A stretch of DNA of 64,000 bases from Gemmatimonadetes bacterium bin94 (GTDB taxonomy: Bacteria > Gemmatimonadota > Gemmatimonadetes > Longimicrobiales > Gaopeijiaceae), in assembly GCA_002238865.1 (NCBI GenBank), contig MPNE01000014.1:1-64000 (forward strand). Direction: 5' to 3'. The position numbers were made by a program, and so were the translations under genes. Positions 27,092 to 36,138 of the stretch are shown one piece after another. The notes below the pieces were generated by a model, which worked only from the letters and a program-made list of their open reading frames with translations, ran no database searches and was not told where the DNA came from. The stretch's first letter is position 1. The number at the start of each line of letters is the position of its first letter.

Positions 27092-28677
27092 GCGTCGGGA
27101 CGGACGGAGGCCCCGACCCCCGCGACTTCAACCTCGGATACTGGCTCGGCGACGCCTGCGCCGCCTTCCCCGACCGCGTCGCGCTGATCGATCTCTCGCG
27201 TGCGATCCCCCGCGAAGTCACCTACGCCGAACTCGACGAGCGCATGGACCGGGTCGCCAATCTGCTGTCGGACGCGGGCATCGGAGTCGGCGACCGCTTC
27301 GCGCTGAGCGTCGGCAACCGCTTCGAATTCGTCGAAATCATGTTCGGCGCCATGCGCTGCGGTGCCGTCCCCGTCCCGCTGAACTACAAACTCGCCCACC
27401 CGTCCCTCGCCCACATCGTGGCCGACGCCGGCTGCCGGGCCGCGTTCGTCGAAACCGCGGTCTCGGAACGCTCGGCGGCGGTCGTCGAGCAGTTGGGGAT
27501 CGAGAGGAAATGGCAGGTCGGCGGCTTCGGTACGGGTCGGGAGCCGGCAAGCACCGGCTGGCTCGGCTACGAAGGTGCGCTTGCGAAGGCTTCGGCGGAC
27601 TTCGATCCCCCCCTTCTCGGCGCGAACCACCCCGCATTTCAGCCCTACACCTCCGGCTCCACCGGTAAGCCGAAGGGGGTCGTCCTGTCCCACGAGGGGC
27701 AGCTCTGGTGGGTGCGGTGTCTGCGGAAATACTGGCCCGCGGACCCCTCGGACCGGGCCCTCGCGGCGGTTCCACTCTACCACAAGAACGCAATGGCCGG
27801 AGCGGTCAAGCCGATGCTCCAGACGGGCGGATCGGTGGTCATTCTCCCCGGATTCGCCCCCGAGTCCTTCCTGCGGGCCCTGAGCGACCACCGCTGCACC
27901 CAGGTCGGCGCCGTGCCCGCGGTCTTCACGCTCCTCCTCGACCACATGGACCTCATCCGGGAGTTCGACTTCTCGGCGCTGCGCAGGGTCACGCTGGGGT
28001 CCGCGCCGGTTCAGCCGGAGCTGATGGACGCGGTCGAGCGTGCGTTCGGCGTCGATGTGGGCGAGAGCTACGGCCTCACGGAGGGCGGCCCCGTGATGCT
28101 CGGCCCGCCGACCGACGGTCGTCCGGTCCCGAGGGGCAGCTGCGGCGCCGCGTGGCCGGAGGGCGAAGTCATGCTTGTGCGGGACGGTGTCGAGAATCCG
28201 CGCTACGGGGAGCTCTGGGTGCGCAATCCCGGAGTCACGACCGGGTATCACAATCTCCCCGACGTCAACACGGCCCGCATTCGGGACGGCTGGCTCGCCA
28301 CGGGCGACCTCTTTCGTCGCGACGACGAGGGGTTCTTCCATTTCCAGGGCCGTACCGACGACATGTTCAACTCCGGAGGCGAGAACATCTATCCGAAAGA
28401 GGTGGAGAACCTCCTGCTGTCGCATCCGGACGTGCTGGACGCAGCGATCGTTCCCGTACCCCACGCAGTCAAGGGGGCGGTGCCGGCGGCGATGGTCGCG
28501 CTGGGTTCGGGGTCCACGCTGACCGCGGAGGCGCTGAAGACGTACACGCTGGAGCGGGGTCCGGCGTACGCGCACCCGAGGCACATCGTGCTGGTGGAAG
28601 AGATGCCCCTGACCGGCGTGGGGAAGGTGGATCGAGTGAGGGTTGCGGAGGCGGTGCGAAAGGTGATTTCCGGCTGA
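27088..28677 (+). CDS. AMP-forming acyl-CoA synthetase/ligase
   Basis: This 529-residue ANL-superfamily enzyme shows the P-loop-like YTSGSTGKPKGVVLSH, the A5-type ESYGLTEGG, the hinge region GWLATGDLFRRDDEGFFHFQGRTDDM and a terminal lysine in GVGKVDR. It activates a carboxylic acid to an acyl-AMP and then an acyl-CoA. The specific acid is not readable from the sequence. ATG 27088 has GGAGGGGG upstream and overlaps the preceding stop. It ends the operon that begins with the thioesterase. Confidence 0.9.
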   Translation: MSVGTDGGPDPRDFNLGYWLGDACAAFPDRVALIDLSRAIPREVTYAELDERMDRVANLLSDAGIGVGDRFALSVGNRFEFVEIMFGAMRCGAVPVPLNYKLAHPSLAHIVADAGCRAAFVETAVSERSAAVVEQLGIERKWQVGGFGTGREPASTGWLGYEGALAKASADFDPPLLGANHPAFQPYTSGSTGKPKGVVLSHEGQLWWVRCLRKYWPADPSDRALAAVPLYHKNAMAGAVKPMLQTGGSVVILPGFAPESFLRALSDHRCTQVGAVPAVFTLLLDHMDLIREFDFSALRRVTLGSAPVQPELMDAVERAFGVDVGESYGLTEGGPVMLGPPTDGRPVPRGSCGAAWPEGEVMLVRDGVENPRYGELWVRNPGVTTGYHNLPDVNTARIRDGWLATGDLFRRDDEGFFHFQGRTDDMFNSGGENIYPKEVENLLLSHPDVLDAAIVPVPHAVKGAVPAAMVALGSGSTLTAEALKTYTLERGPAYAHPRHIVLVEEMPLTGVGKVDRVRVAEAVRKVISG

Positions 28678-28697
28678 TTCAAATTTGGATCTTGAAT
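28677..28697. repeat. Inverted repeat overlapping the -35 box of the DUF4143 promoter
   Basis: ATTCAA (28677-28682) and TTGAAT (28692-28697) form a perfect 6-base inverted repeat with a 9-base spacer, inside an AT-rich patch unusual for the window. The right half coincides with the predicted -35 hexamer, so a repressor bound here could block transcription. This is a candidate operator only. Confidence 0.4.
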
Positions 28698-28720
28698 TAG
28701 CCAACACTTAGCGCTACACT
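28692..28720 (+). promoter_or_regulatory. Sigma-70-like promoter of the first DUF4143 ATPase gene
   Basis: TTGAAT (28692-28697) and TACACT (28715-28720) are separated by 17 bases. The ATG at 28730 lies only nine bases after the -10 box, so the transcript would have almost no leader. No ribosome-binding site is visible, which is consistent with a leaderless message. Confidence 0.5.
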
Positions 28721-28729
28721 TCCGGTGCT

Positions 28730-29911
28730 ATGATTAATCGTGATTTGGCTTCGGAGGTTATCAGGGCAGCGACCCAGGTCCCCGCCATCACGCTCACCGG
28801 ACCCCGGCAGAGCGGCAAGACCACTCTATGCCGAGCCCTGTTTCCGGAGCATTCGTACAGATCACTCGAAGCGCCCGACGACCGGGCGTTCGCGACGGAA
28901 GATCCGCGGGCCTTCCTGGCTCAGTTCCCGGACGGAGCCATCATGGACGAGGTGCAGCGCGTCCCCGGATTGCTTTCGTACCTGCAGGGCATCATAGACG
29001 CGGATCCGACACCTGGGCGCTGGATACTCACCGGCTCGCAGAACCTCTCGCTGCTGGAGTCGGTCGGTCAGTCGCTGGCGGGGCGAACCGAAGTGCTGCA
29101 CCTGCTACCCCTCACATGGGACGAGATCACACGCTTCGACCCACACCCCGCAACACTTGAGGAAGCTCTTTTCAGCGGCAGCTATCCCCGCATCTTCGAC
29201 CTGAACCTCGACCCTGTGCGCTGGCTCCGCTCCTATGTTGCCACCTACATCGAGCGCGACGTGCGCACCATCAGCAACGTCGGCGACCTGGTAACCTTCC
29301 AGCGCTTCGTCGAGCTTTGCGCCGGGCGCAGTGGTCAACTTCTGAACTATTCCGCGCTCGCGGGCGACTGTGGGGTTTCACAGCCCACGGCCAAAGCGTG
29401 GTTGAGCATACTGGAAACGAGCTTCATCGCGTTTCGCCTGCCGGCGCTTCACGCCAACCTGCGCAAGCGCCTCGTCAAGATGCCGAAGCTGTACTTCTAC
29501 GACTCCGGGCTGGTTTGCTGGCTTCTGGGCATCCGCGAGGCGGCGCAGCTGCGCTCGCACCCCCTCCGCGGACCCATCTTCGAGACCTGGGTAGTCTCGG
29601 AAATCGTCAAGCACCGGGCCAACCGGGGGGATAGTCGGGGTCTCTCGTTCTACCGGGACCGGAGCGGAGCCGAAGTCGACCTGATCATCGACAAACCGGA
29701 GGGCAGGACCCTGCTTGAAGTGAAGTCGGCCGCCACGCCCCGATCGAGCATGTTCAGGGGCGCCGAGCGTGTGCGGCGACATTTCCCGGACCCGGCTCAG
29801 CTCGATGTGGACGTGGTCTACGGTGGAGAGGAACTCCAGCAACGCAGCACGGGAAGGCTTGTCCCCTGGCGAAAAGTGCGGTGGGTGGCAGACCCCGCAT
29901 GCGTCATGTGA
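28730..29911 (+). CDS. AAA-type ATPase with DUF4143 domain (first of two)
   Basis: The 393-residue protein has a Walker A motif GPRQSGKTT, a Walker B-like GAIMDEVQRV and the sensor LTGSQN in its ATPase half. A winged-helix-like middle (LAGDCGVSQPTAKAWLSILE) follows. The DUF4143 end contains a nuclease-like SGAEVDLIID...TLLEVKSA, as in PD-(D/E)XK folds. The family is widespread and of unclear function. Its upstream AT content is well above the surroundings. A second member with similar architecture is at 61807-62976. The end overlaps lutC by 8 bases, convergently. Confidence 0.85.
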   Translation: MINRDLASEVIRAATQVPAITLTGPRQSGKTTLCRALFPEHSYRSLEAPDDRAFATEDPRAFLAQFPDGAIMDEVQRVPGLLSYLQGIIDADPTPGRWILTGSQNLSLLESVGQSLAGRTEVLHLLPLTWDEITRFDPHPATLEEALFSGSYPRIFDLNLDPVRWLRSYVATYIERDVRTISNVGDLVTFQRFVELCAGRSGQLLNYSALAGDCGVSQPTAKAWLSILETSFIAFRLPALHANLRKRLVKMPKLYFYDSGLVCWLLGIREAAQLRSHPLRGPIFETWVVSEIVKHRANRGDSRGLSFYRDRSGAEVDLIIDKPEGRTLLEVKSAATPRSSMFRGAERVRRHFPDPAQLDVDVVYGGEELQQRSTGRLVPWRKVRWVADPACVM

Positions 29912-30521
29912 CCCCGGTTGAAGCCGTGCTGCCTGGCCCAACCAGCGCAATGCAACGCCCCGGCCCATGAACCCCCGTCACCACCGTGCGCCCGATGTCG
30001 GCGGACTTGCTTGGCCCCGAGTGCAGCCCGACACCGGCCGGCAAGCCGTCCTGCAACTCCGCCAACGCATCCTCCAGCCGAGCGAACACCCGCCCCTCCG
30101 GCACCCACACGATGTGAACCGGCGGCAACAACTGGGCCGTCCGCGTCCCCGTCGACGGCAGGACCAGGCTCCCCGACTCCGCCACTGCCCCCCAGGCCAC
30201 GGAGATCCCCGCTCCGGCGTGTGCGGCGGCGACGGCGGGCAGCCGCGGCCTCAAGTCGGCGGGCACGTCCGCGCCGATGGCCACTCCGGCGACTGCGGGG
30301 TCCAGCCCCCCCAGGAACCCCGTCAGCCATTCACTCGGCGAGCGTTCCGGATCGGCCTCCGCGACTTCGCCGCCGCTGCTTGTGAATCGTTTCACGAACC
30401 CCCCCACCGGGTCGTCCGCCGGTGGCGTCACGAGAGCCCCCGGATGGGGAAGCCGCTGCCGGCTCGCGGTCGCCTTCGCGACCCGGGCCAGAATCCGCTC
30501 GCGCGAGCTGTCCCCCCTCAT
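29904..30521 (-). CDS. lutC: LutC, lactate utilization LUD-domain protein
   Basis: The 205-residue protein has the LUD fold with GAVAESGSLVLPS and HIVWVPEGRVFARLED, matching LutC/YkgG. It is the third part of the LutABC complex that oxidises L-lactate to pyruvate. Its ATG at 30521 overlaps the lutB stop as ATGA, and GAGGG precedes it. The order lutA-lutB-lutC on the minus strand supports the call. Confidence 0.88.
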   Translation of the reverse strand: MRGDSSRERILARVAKATASRQRLPHPGALVTPPADDPVGGFVKRFTSSGGEVAEADPERSPSEWLTGFLGGLDPAVAGVAIGADVPADLRPRLPAVAAAHAGAGISVAWGAVAESGSLVLPSTGTRTAQLLPPVHIVWVPEGRVFARLEDALAELQDGLPAGVGLHSGPSKSADIGRTVVTGVHGPGRCIALVGPGSTASTGVT

Positions 30522-31909
30522 TCGATACCCTCGCGCCAAAGCTGCCGGAATGTTTGCCTGCTCGGCTTCGGCAGCGCCCGGTCGCGCGCCCATTCTCCGA
30601 GCATCGGCAGCGCCCGCGCCACTCCCGTCGCCCCCAGCCGGGACCCGATCCTGCCCGCCAGCCGATACAGCCCCGGCCGCGTGGCAACGCTCGCCAGTCC
30701 TGCCAGCGCCGCACGTTCCTTCCAGGGGGTGAGGCCTTCTTCCTGGGCCTCCTCACGCCAATGCAACAGCAATTCCGGAATCGGGATCCGCACCGGACAG
30801 GCATCGGTGCAGGCACCGCAGAGCGAAGACGCGAAGGGTAGCGGCATCGCCTCGTGGAGCCCCAGCAGTCCGGGGTCCAGCACCGACCCGATCGGCCCCG
30901 AGTAGACCCACCCGTACGCGTGACCCCCCGTCTGGCGGTACACGGGACACGCGTTCAGGCATGCGCCGCAGCGAACGCAACGGAGTGCCTCCCAGGCGTG
31001 CTCGTGGGCCAGAACATCCGTGCGGCCGTTGTCGACGAGCACGACGTGCACTTCCTCGGGGCCGTCGTCGTCCGGGTGCACCGCCGGTCCCTGAACGAGC
31101 GATACGAAGCACCCGATCGGCTGCCCGGTCGCGGCGCGCGCCGTCAGCTGAAGAAAGCCCGCCAGGTCGGTCATCCGCGGAAGCAGCTTCTCGATCCCCA
31201 CGACGGCGACATGCACACGGGGCAGCGACGTCGTGAGGCGAATGTTCCCCTCGTTTTCGATGAGGGCCACCGTGCCCGTCTCCGCAACGAGGAAATTGCC
31301 GCCCGTAATACCCATGTCCGCACGGATGAAGGCGTCGCGCAACACGAGCCGAGCAGCCTCCGCGAGGGTGTCCGGATCTCCGTCCGGCGCCGAGCCGAGC
31401 CGGTCGGCGAAGAGTCGCTGTACCTGTTGCAGGGACTTGTGTATGGCGGGTCCCAGAATGTGGCTGGGGGGTTCCTCCAGGAGCTGCAGGATGTATTCGC
31501 CAAGGTCCGTTTCGAAGACCTCGATCCCGGCATCTTCAAGCGCGAGATTCAGGTCGATCTCCTCCGTCGCCATGCTCTTGCCCTTGACCACGCTCCTGAC
31601 GGAGTGCTGTTTCGCAAGCCGCGTGACGATCTCCCGGGCTTCCGTCGCATCCGACGCCCAGTGCACCTGCGCGCCGTTGGCCTCGAGTCGAGCCTCGGCT
31701 TCGGTCAGATAGTGGTCCAGGTGCGTCAGGGTGTGGTTCTTCACCCCCTCGGCCCAGCGCCGCCAGGCGTCGGCGTCGATCTCCGAGTAGCCTTGTCGCC
31801 GCTTCTCGTCGAAGGCGATGGTCGCGCCCGTGACGGCTTCCCTGACCCCCGGCTCCTCCTTGATGATCTCGCGGGAGCGCGACGCGTAGTCCCTGATCTC
31901 GACGCGCAT
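30518..31909 (-). CDS. lutB: LutB, iron-sulfur lactate utilization protein
   Basis: This 463-residue protein combines an N-terminal LUD domain (KGKSMATEEI, GITGGNFLVAETGTVALIENEG) with a C-terminal ferredoxin-like part holding two cysteine clusters: CVRCGACLNACP and CGACTDACP. That is the LutB layout. It transfers electrons in L-lactate oxidation. ATG 31909 is one base past the lutA stop; longer starts would run through lutA. Confidence 0.92.
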   Translation of the reverse strand: MRVEIRDYASRSREIIKEEPGVREAVTGATIAFDEKRRQGYSEIDADAWRRWAEGVKNHTLTHLDHYLTEAEARLEANGAQVHWASDATEAREIVTRLAKQHSVRSVVKGKSMATEEIDLNLALEDAGIEVFETDLGEYILQLLEEPPSHILGPAIHKSLQQVQRLFADRLGSAPDGDPDTLAEAARLVLRDAFIRADMGITGGNFLVAETGTVALIENEGNIRLTTSLPRVHVAVVGIEKLLPRMTDLAGFLQLTARAATGQPIGCFVSLVQGPAVHPDDDGPEEVHVVLVDNGRTDVLAHEHAWEALRCVRCGACLNACPVYRQTGGHAYGWVYSGPIGSVLDPGLLGLHEAMPLPFASSLCGACTDACPVRIPIPELLLHWREEAQEEGLTPWKERAALAGLASVATRPGLYRLAGRIGSRLGATGVARALPMLGEWARDRALPKPSRQTFRQLWREGIE

Positions 31910-31910
31910 G

Positions 31911-32684
31911 TCAGCGGGCTCCGGCCGGCCGGTGGGCGCCGGTGACACCCCGCCACAGAGCGGTCGCCAGGTGCACGAACTCGACGCCCATGCCCCGGGC
32001 CCGGTTCCGCCCGTCCAGGTGCAGCATGCAGCCGCCGTCGCCCGAGACCACCCAGTCCAGCTCCGGCAGCGTCTCGAGCTTGCGGTCGGCCATCGCTGCG
32101 GAGACATCGGTCATCTTCACCGAAAAGAGGCCGCCGAAGCCGCAACACTCGTCCTGGGCCTCCCACGGAACGACCTCGGCCCCGGCCCCTTCGAGCAAAA
32201 CGGCAAGCTCGGTCTCCAGCCGCAGCTCCCGCAGTGCATGGCACCCCTGGTGGACGGCGACGCGACGGCCGGCGAGTCCGTCGCCGAGCTCGGTGACTCC
32301 CAGACGGTGATGGATGAACTCGGCCAGGTCGAAGGTCTTGTCAGCGAGCGCGGATGCCTGGGCGGCCCGTGCCCCGGCCCCGGCCTGTCCCGCGGCCCCG
32401 GCCGCGCCCCGCACGACGCGCGGGTAGAATTTCTTGACCATCGTCGCGCAGGAACCGCTGGGCAGCACGACGGCTTCCGAGTCGGCGAAGACGTCCATGG
32501 TGTGACGGGCCATGCGCATGGCGTCGCGGGACTTCCCCGCGTTGTAGGCCGGCTGGCCGCAGCAGGTCTGTCCGGGCGGAAAGGTCACATCGCACCCCAG
32601 GTGCCGCAGCAGGCGCACGGCGTCGGCGGCCGCGTCCGCGAAGTAATGGTCGGCCAGGCAGGTGACGAAGAGGGCGACGTTCAT
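31911..32684 (-). CDS. lutA: LutA, CCG-domain lactate utilization protein
   Basis: The 257-residue protein starts MNVALFVTCLADHYF and holds the two cysteine-rich CCG domains: QTCCGQPAYNAG and ECCGFGGLFSVK. These bind an unusual iron-sulfur centre in heterodisulfide-reductase-like subunits. It is the first gene of lutABC. An Ala/Gly-rich insert (about residues 115-135) is unusual for the family. I see no strong ribosome-binding site before ATG 32684. Confidence 0.9.
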   Translation of the reverse strand: MNVALFVTCLADHYFADAAADAVRLLRHLGCDVTFPPGQTCCGQPAYNAGKSRDAMRMARHTMDVFADSEAVVLPSGSCATMVKKFYPRVVRGAAGAAGQAGAGARAAQASALADKTFDLAEFIHHRLGVTELGDGLAGRRVAVHQGCHALRELRLETELAVLLEGAGAEVVPWEAQDECCGFGGLFSVKMTDVSAAMADRKLETLPELDWVVSGDGGCMLHLDGRNRARGMGVEFVHLATALWRGVTGAHRPAGAR

Positions 32685-32724
32685 GCGGGAAAGGTAGCCG
32701 CCCCACCCCACCGGGACAGCACCT

Positions 32725-33357
32725 TCATGCGGCAAGCACGACTCCGCCGGCGACGATGAGCGCGATCCCGATCGGCCCGGGCAGCCGCCCGCCGAAGGGC
32801 AGGGTCGTTTCCGCGACCATCACCGCCATGAGAAGTCCCATCCAGACCAGGTCGATCATGCCGACCACCAGCGCCAGGGCCATGAGAGCCCAGCAGCACC
32901 CGACACAGTGCAGGCCGTGCCCGAAGCCCAGCCGTGCGTGGCTGGCCGCACCCTCGCGCCAATGCGTGAGGAGGTAGCCGGCCGGCGACCGGCAGTGGGA
33001 CAGGCACGCGTCCTTCAAGCCGGTGAACTGGAAGAAACCGGCCAGGAACAGGGCCGCGGCCGAGAGGACCGGGGCATCGAGTCCGAAGGGAACAGGAACG
33101 CCCAGCGACAAAACGGACACTTGAACACCCGCCGCTGCCGCGCTGAACCCGGCCCACGCCGCCGCGTATCCCGCTGCGAAGGGCACGACGGAGGTGATGC
33201 CGCCGGTGACGGTGGTGGCTTCGGATTCCCGTTTGGCCGGACCGCCCGCGCGACCCTCCGCCACCCTCCCGAGAGCCCGCAGCCAGGGGAAGACAACCGG
33301 GGCCATCATGACGCCGGTCATGGCCAGCCACATCGCGAAGGCTGACACGTAGCTCAC
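32725..33357 (-). CDS. DUF2182 integral membrane protein
   Basis: The 210-residue protein has about five to six helices. It shows DUF2182 features: FAMWLAMTGVMMAPVVFP at the start, DACLSHCRSP and GLHCVGCCWALM in the middle. The Cys/His/Met-rich helices suggest metal, possibly copper, binding, and the family is annotated as predicted metal-binding. A DUF1326 gene lies 9 bases upstream, a known partnership. Confidence 0.85.
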   Translation of the reverse strand: MSYVSAFAMWLAMTGVMMAPVVFPWLRALGRVAEGRAGGPAKRESEATTVTGGITSVVPFAAGYAAAWAGFSAAAAGVQVSVLSLGVPVPFGLDAPVLSAAALFLAGFFQFTGLKDACLSHCRSPAGYLLTHWREGAASHARLGFGHGLHCVGCCWALMALALVVGMIDLVWMGLLMAVMVAETTLPFGGRLPGPIGIALIVAGGVVLAA

Positions 33358-33366
33358 GGTCGCGCC

Positions 33367-34005
33367 TCAGCCCGCGTTCCGCACCCGGTCCCCGGTCCAC
33401 CGAAACCGCGACCAGAGCCCGTGGGTTCCGTCGTTGGAGATCACGAACTCCCCGTCGTCGTAGCGTGTCGAGCCCGTGGCGATCACCTGCGTCGGGTCAT
33501 GGATCTGGTTGTAGATGTTCTCGAATGTGACCGGTTCAGCCCGGTTTCTGCCCCGAATGGCCTGCACGGCGCCCTCCAGGATCCCCGCAATCGTCACCGA
33601 CTTTCGCTCCGGCACATCCTCGATCGTCACCGGAGCCGTCCGGGTCGGCAACGCGTCCGACACGAACCGCGACAGCACCTTCCAGGGGCCGCCCCGCACA
33701 CCCGAGAGGATCTCTTCAATGGCTCGGCGCTGCACCGCCTCCGCCCGGTCCGACACGATGACCATCTGTTTCCAGCCCCCGTCGACCATCACCTGGGGCG
33801 CTTCGTAGACCACGACCACGTCGATCCCGGCAAGGTCCGCGTCGCCCACCCGCCCCGCTTCGAAGCGAATGGCCCAGAAGCCACGGCAAACCTCGTGCGT
33901 GCATTTCTGGCTGAAGTGGATGTGGCCGGGGCAAACCGCCGTGCAATTGCAGTTCTCGAAGAGAAGCCCTTCGGCCCACCAGTCGTTCGCTGTCGCCTCT
34001 TGCAT
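33367..34005 (-). CDS. DUF1326 domain protein
   Basis: The 212-residue soluble protein begins with the family motif FENCNCTAVCPGHIHFSQKCTHEVCRGFW, shown here as two clusters: NCNCTAVCPGH and KCTHEVCRG. The remainder is a mixed alpha/beta domain (GGWKQMVIVSD, YDDGEFVISNDG). DUF1326 proteins occur beside DUF2182 membrane proteins, and the pair may handle a metal. No enzyme activity is established that I know of. It starts 13 bases after the DUF4159 stop. Confidence 0.85.
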   Translation of the reverse strand: MQEATANDWWAEGLLFENCNCTAVCPGHIHFSQKCTHEVCRGFWAIRFEAGRVGDADLAGIDVVVVYEAPQVMVDGGWKQMVIVSDRAEAVQRRAIEEILSGVRGGPWKVLSRFVSDALPTRTAPVTIEDVPERKSVTIAGILEGAVQAIRGRNRAEPVTFENIYNQIHDPTQVIATGSTRYDDGEFVISNDGTHGLWSRFRWTGDRVRNAG

Positions 34006-34018
34006 TGTAATCGCGGGG

Positions 34019-34951
34019 TCAGTGGGTCAGGGCGTAGATCACGACGTTGATCCCCACCGCATACGCGTTCGGCGAGAACAGGTAGAAGAACTCGTCGTCT
34101 TCCCCTTCCCGTTCCCACCCGTCCGCAATGTCGGTGTTGTGCGTCATGATCACCATCAGACGACCCGACTCGTCCATGATGCCGTGCATCGTCGGCGTCG
34201 CGCTCTCCGCTCCCCTCTCGGAGGTGTCGAGCCGGCCGCTTCGTCGCCAGTACTGGATCGACGGCACCTGCGGGATGCTGTCGACGGAGTAGAGCGTGTG
34301 GAAAAGAACATGATCCCGGGGTAACCGGACAATGGAATGGCCGGGCAGGACCCTGGCCATCTCGAACGTCCAGTTTTGCCAAGCGCGGTCGCCCCAGAAG
34401 TCGTCCGCCCAGAGGAAGCCGCCCTTGAGCAGGTAGTCCCGCAGACGGACCACCTCGACTCCGGTAAACCCGATGGTGCCCACGTCGGACGCGAAGAGGA
34501 ACGGGCACTCGTAGAGGCTGGCCTCGGTGGCTCTGACCACCGCGTGGAACGGGTCGCCACCCTCGGTCCGCGCGATGTCCGCCGTGGTCAACTGGGAGAG
34601 CCGGAGAGGCAGGTTGCGGTCTCCGTCGGGATAGTCGGTGTCCCAGCCCGTGCCCAGCCACTCGCTCCGGACGGGTTGGTACTCGAGGCGGCAGAAGGTG
34701 AACCCACCACGCTCGGCCGCCTCGGACGGTTTGCGGATGGGGGCCCGGCGGCGCCGGCCCCACTGGCCGGCGAGAGGCTCGGCGAAGGTCACTGCCAGCA
34801 CCAACAGCAACAGCCCGCTCCGACCGAGCCCCGGCAAGCGTCGGGCCGCGCCCCGGAAGGGGAGGCCCGCCCGGTTTCGGAGCGTCGTGCGGAAAGATCT
34901 CAAGGGGTTGCCGGGGCGCGAGAACGTGTGGGCGCAATCGGGGGCCGCCAC
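34019..34951 (-). CDS. DUF4159 domain exported protein
   Basis: The 310-residue protein has one hydrophobic segment near residues 45-63 (GLLLLVLAVTFAEPLAG) that is probably a signal peptide with an overlong, Arg-rich leader. The true start may be internal. The domain contains FTFCRLEYQPV, GWDTDYPDGDRNLPLRLSQLT and LRDYLLKGGFLWADDFWGD, typical of DUF4159. The fold resembles glutamine-amidotransferase-like proteins, with no known reaction. It heads the minus-strand run leading into lutABC. Confidence 0.8.
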   Translation of the reverse strand: MAAPDCAHTFSRPGNPLRSFRTTLRNRAGLPFRGAARRLPGLGRSGLLLLVLAVTFAEPLAGQWGRRRRAPIRKPSEAAERGGFTFCRLEYQPVRSEWLGTGWDTDYPDGDRNLPLRLSQLTTADIARTEGGDPFHAVVRATEASLYECPFLFASDVGTIGFTGVEVVRLRDYLLKGGFLWADDFWGDRAWQNWTFEMARVLPGHSIVRLPRDHVLFHTLYSVDSIPQVPSIQYWRRSGRLDTSERGAESATPTMHGIMDESGRLMVIMTHNTDIADGWEREGEDDEFFYLFSPNAYAVGINVVIYALTH

Positions 34952-35019
34952 CGGGGTGACGGCGGCCCCGACAAACGCGGGTTACGTTTCAATCCTGACA
35001 AGGATAGTCGAGTCTGACA

Positions 35020-36138
35020 ATGAGACGCCTCCCCTCGCTGCTGGCCGTCGCCGTCCTGCCGGTCTCGGGCTGCTCGCTCGAAGACGGCATCGGCACGGGC
35101 CCGATCCCGGACGAGCCACTCGTCTGTGACCTCGACCCCGCCTACCTGGCCGACGGAGGCGTGGGGCGCGACGGCATTCCGGCACTTTCGGATCCGCTGC
35201 TGGTCCCGATCTCTCCCGTCGTGCCCGCGAACGCCTACGTGAGAGACGAAGACCGCGTGATCGCCGTCCGCGTCGGTGCGGAGTGGATCGTGATCCCCCA
35301 CAACATCATGTGGCAACACGAAATCGTGAACTTCAGTGGCGGCCTGGACCGGATGTCGGTGACCTACTGCCCCCTGACCGGTACCGCGCTGGCGTTCGAC
35401 AGGACTGCCGCGGGAGGTGCCGAGCTCGCCGTTTCGGGGCTGCTGTACCAGGCAAACCTGATCATGTACGACCGCAACGAGCCGGAGGAGTCCTTCTGGC
35501 CCCAGATGCTGGGCGAGGCGCGGTGCGGTCCCCGTTCGGGCGCGCGGCTCTCCAGGTTGCCGGTTGTGGAGATGACCATGGGCGGATGGAAGGAGCTTCA
35601 CCCGGACTCGAGGATGGTGGGGCTGAGCGGCGGGCTGAACGACTGGAGACTCTACGTCCGCAATCCGTACGGGGAAGGCTACGACGACCCTCACAACGCC
35701 GATTTTCAGGACTATCCGATCCCGCTGGACGACGGCCGTCTTCCCCCGAAGGAGCGGGTGCTGGGACTGCCCGCAGATGGTCCCGGAGCGGCACCGGTCG
35801 CGCTCTCGTTTGCGGCGATGGGACGATCCGGAGACCACGCCGTTTTCGAATTCGACTACGGCGGCGCCCCCGCAATCGTCATATGGGACGGACTCCGCCG
35901 GGCCGCCATGGCCTATCGCCCGGAAGTCGGGGGGAGCCCGACGACGTTCCGCGCCACTCCCCAGGGCGTCGTGGACGAGCTCACGGAAACGACGTGGGCG
36001 GTCGACGGAATCCCCGTTGCGGGGCCGCTCGCGGCAACCGGCCGGCGGTTACCGCCCGTGGCGGACGCCTACGTCGCCTTCTGGGGGGCGTGGGCGGCGT
36101 TCCACCCCGGGACGGCGCTGCTTCTCACCCCCGGGTAG
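35020..36138 (+). CDS. DUF3179 domain lipoprotein
   Basis: The 372-residue protein starts with a lipoprotein signal (MRRLPSLLAVAVLPVSGC). DUF3179 marks are seen in the middle: YCPLTGTALAFDR, LLYQANLIMYDR and PQMLGEARCGPRSG. It is divergent from the DUF4159 gene and converges with a GMC dehydrogenase, overlapping it by 14 bases. Function is unknown. Confidence 0.85.
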   Translation: MRRLPSLLAVAVLPVSGCSLEDGIGTGPIPDEPLVCDLDPAYLADGGVGRDGIPALSDPLLVPISPVVPANAYVRDEDRVIAVRVGAEWIVIPHNIMWQHEIVNFSGGLDRMSVTYCPLTGTALAFDRTAAGGAELAVSGLLYQANLIMYDRNEPEESFWPQMLGEARCGPRSGARLSRLPVVEMTMGGWKELHPDSRMVGLSGGLNDWRLYVRNPYGEGYDDPHNADFQDYPIPLDDGRLPPKERVLGLPADGPGAAPVALSFAAMGRSGDHAVFEFDYGGAPAIVIWDGLRRAAMAYRPEVGGSPTTFRATPQGVVDELTETTWAVDGIPVAGPLAATGRRLPPVADAYVAFWGAWAAFHPGTALLLTPG

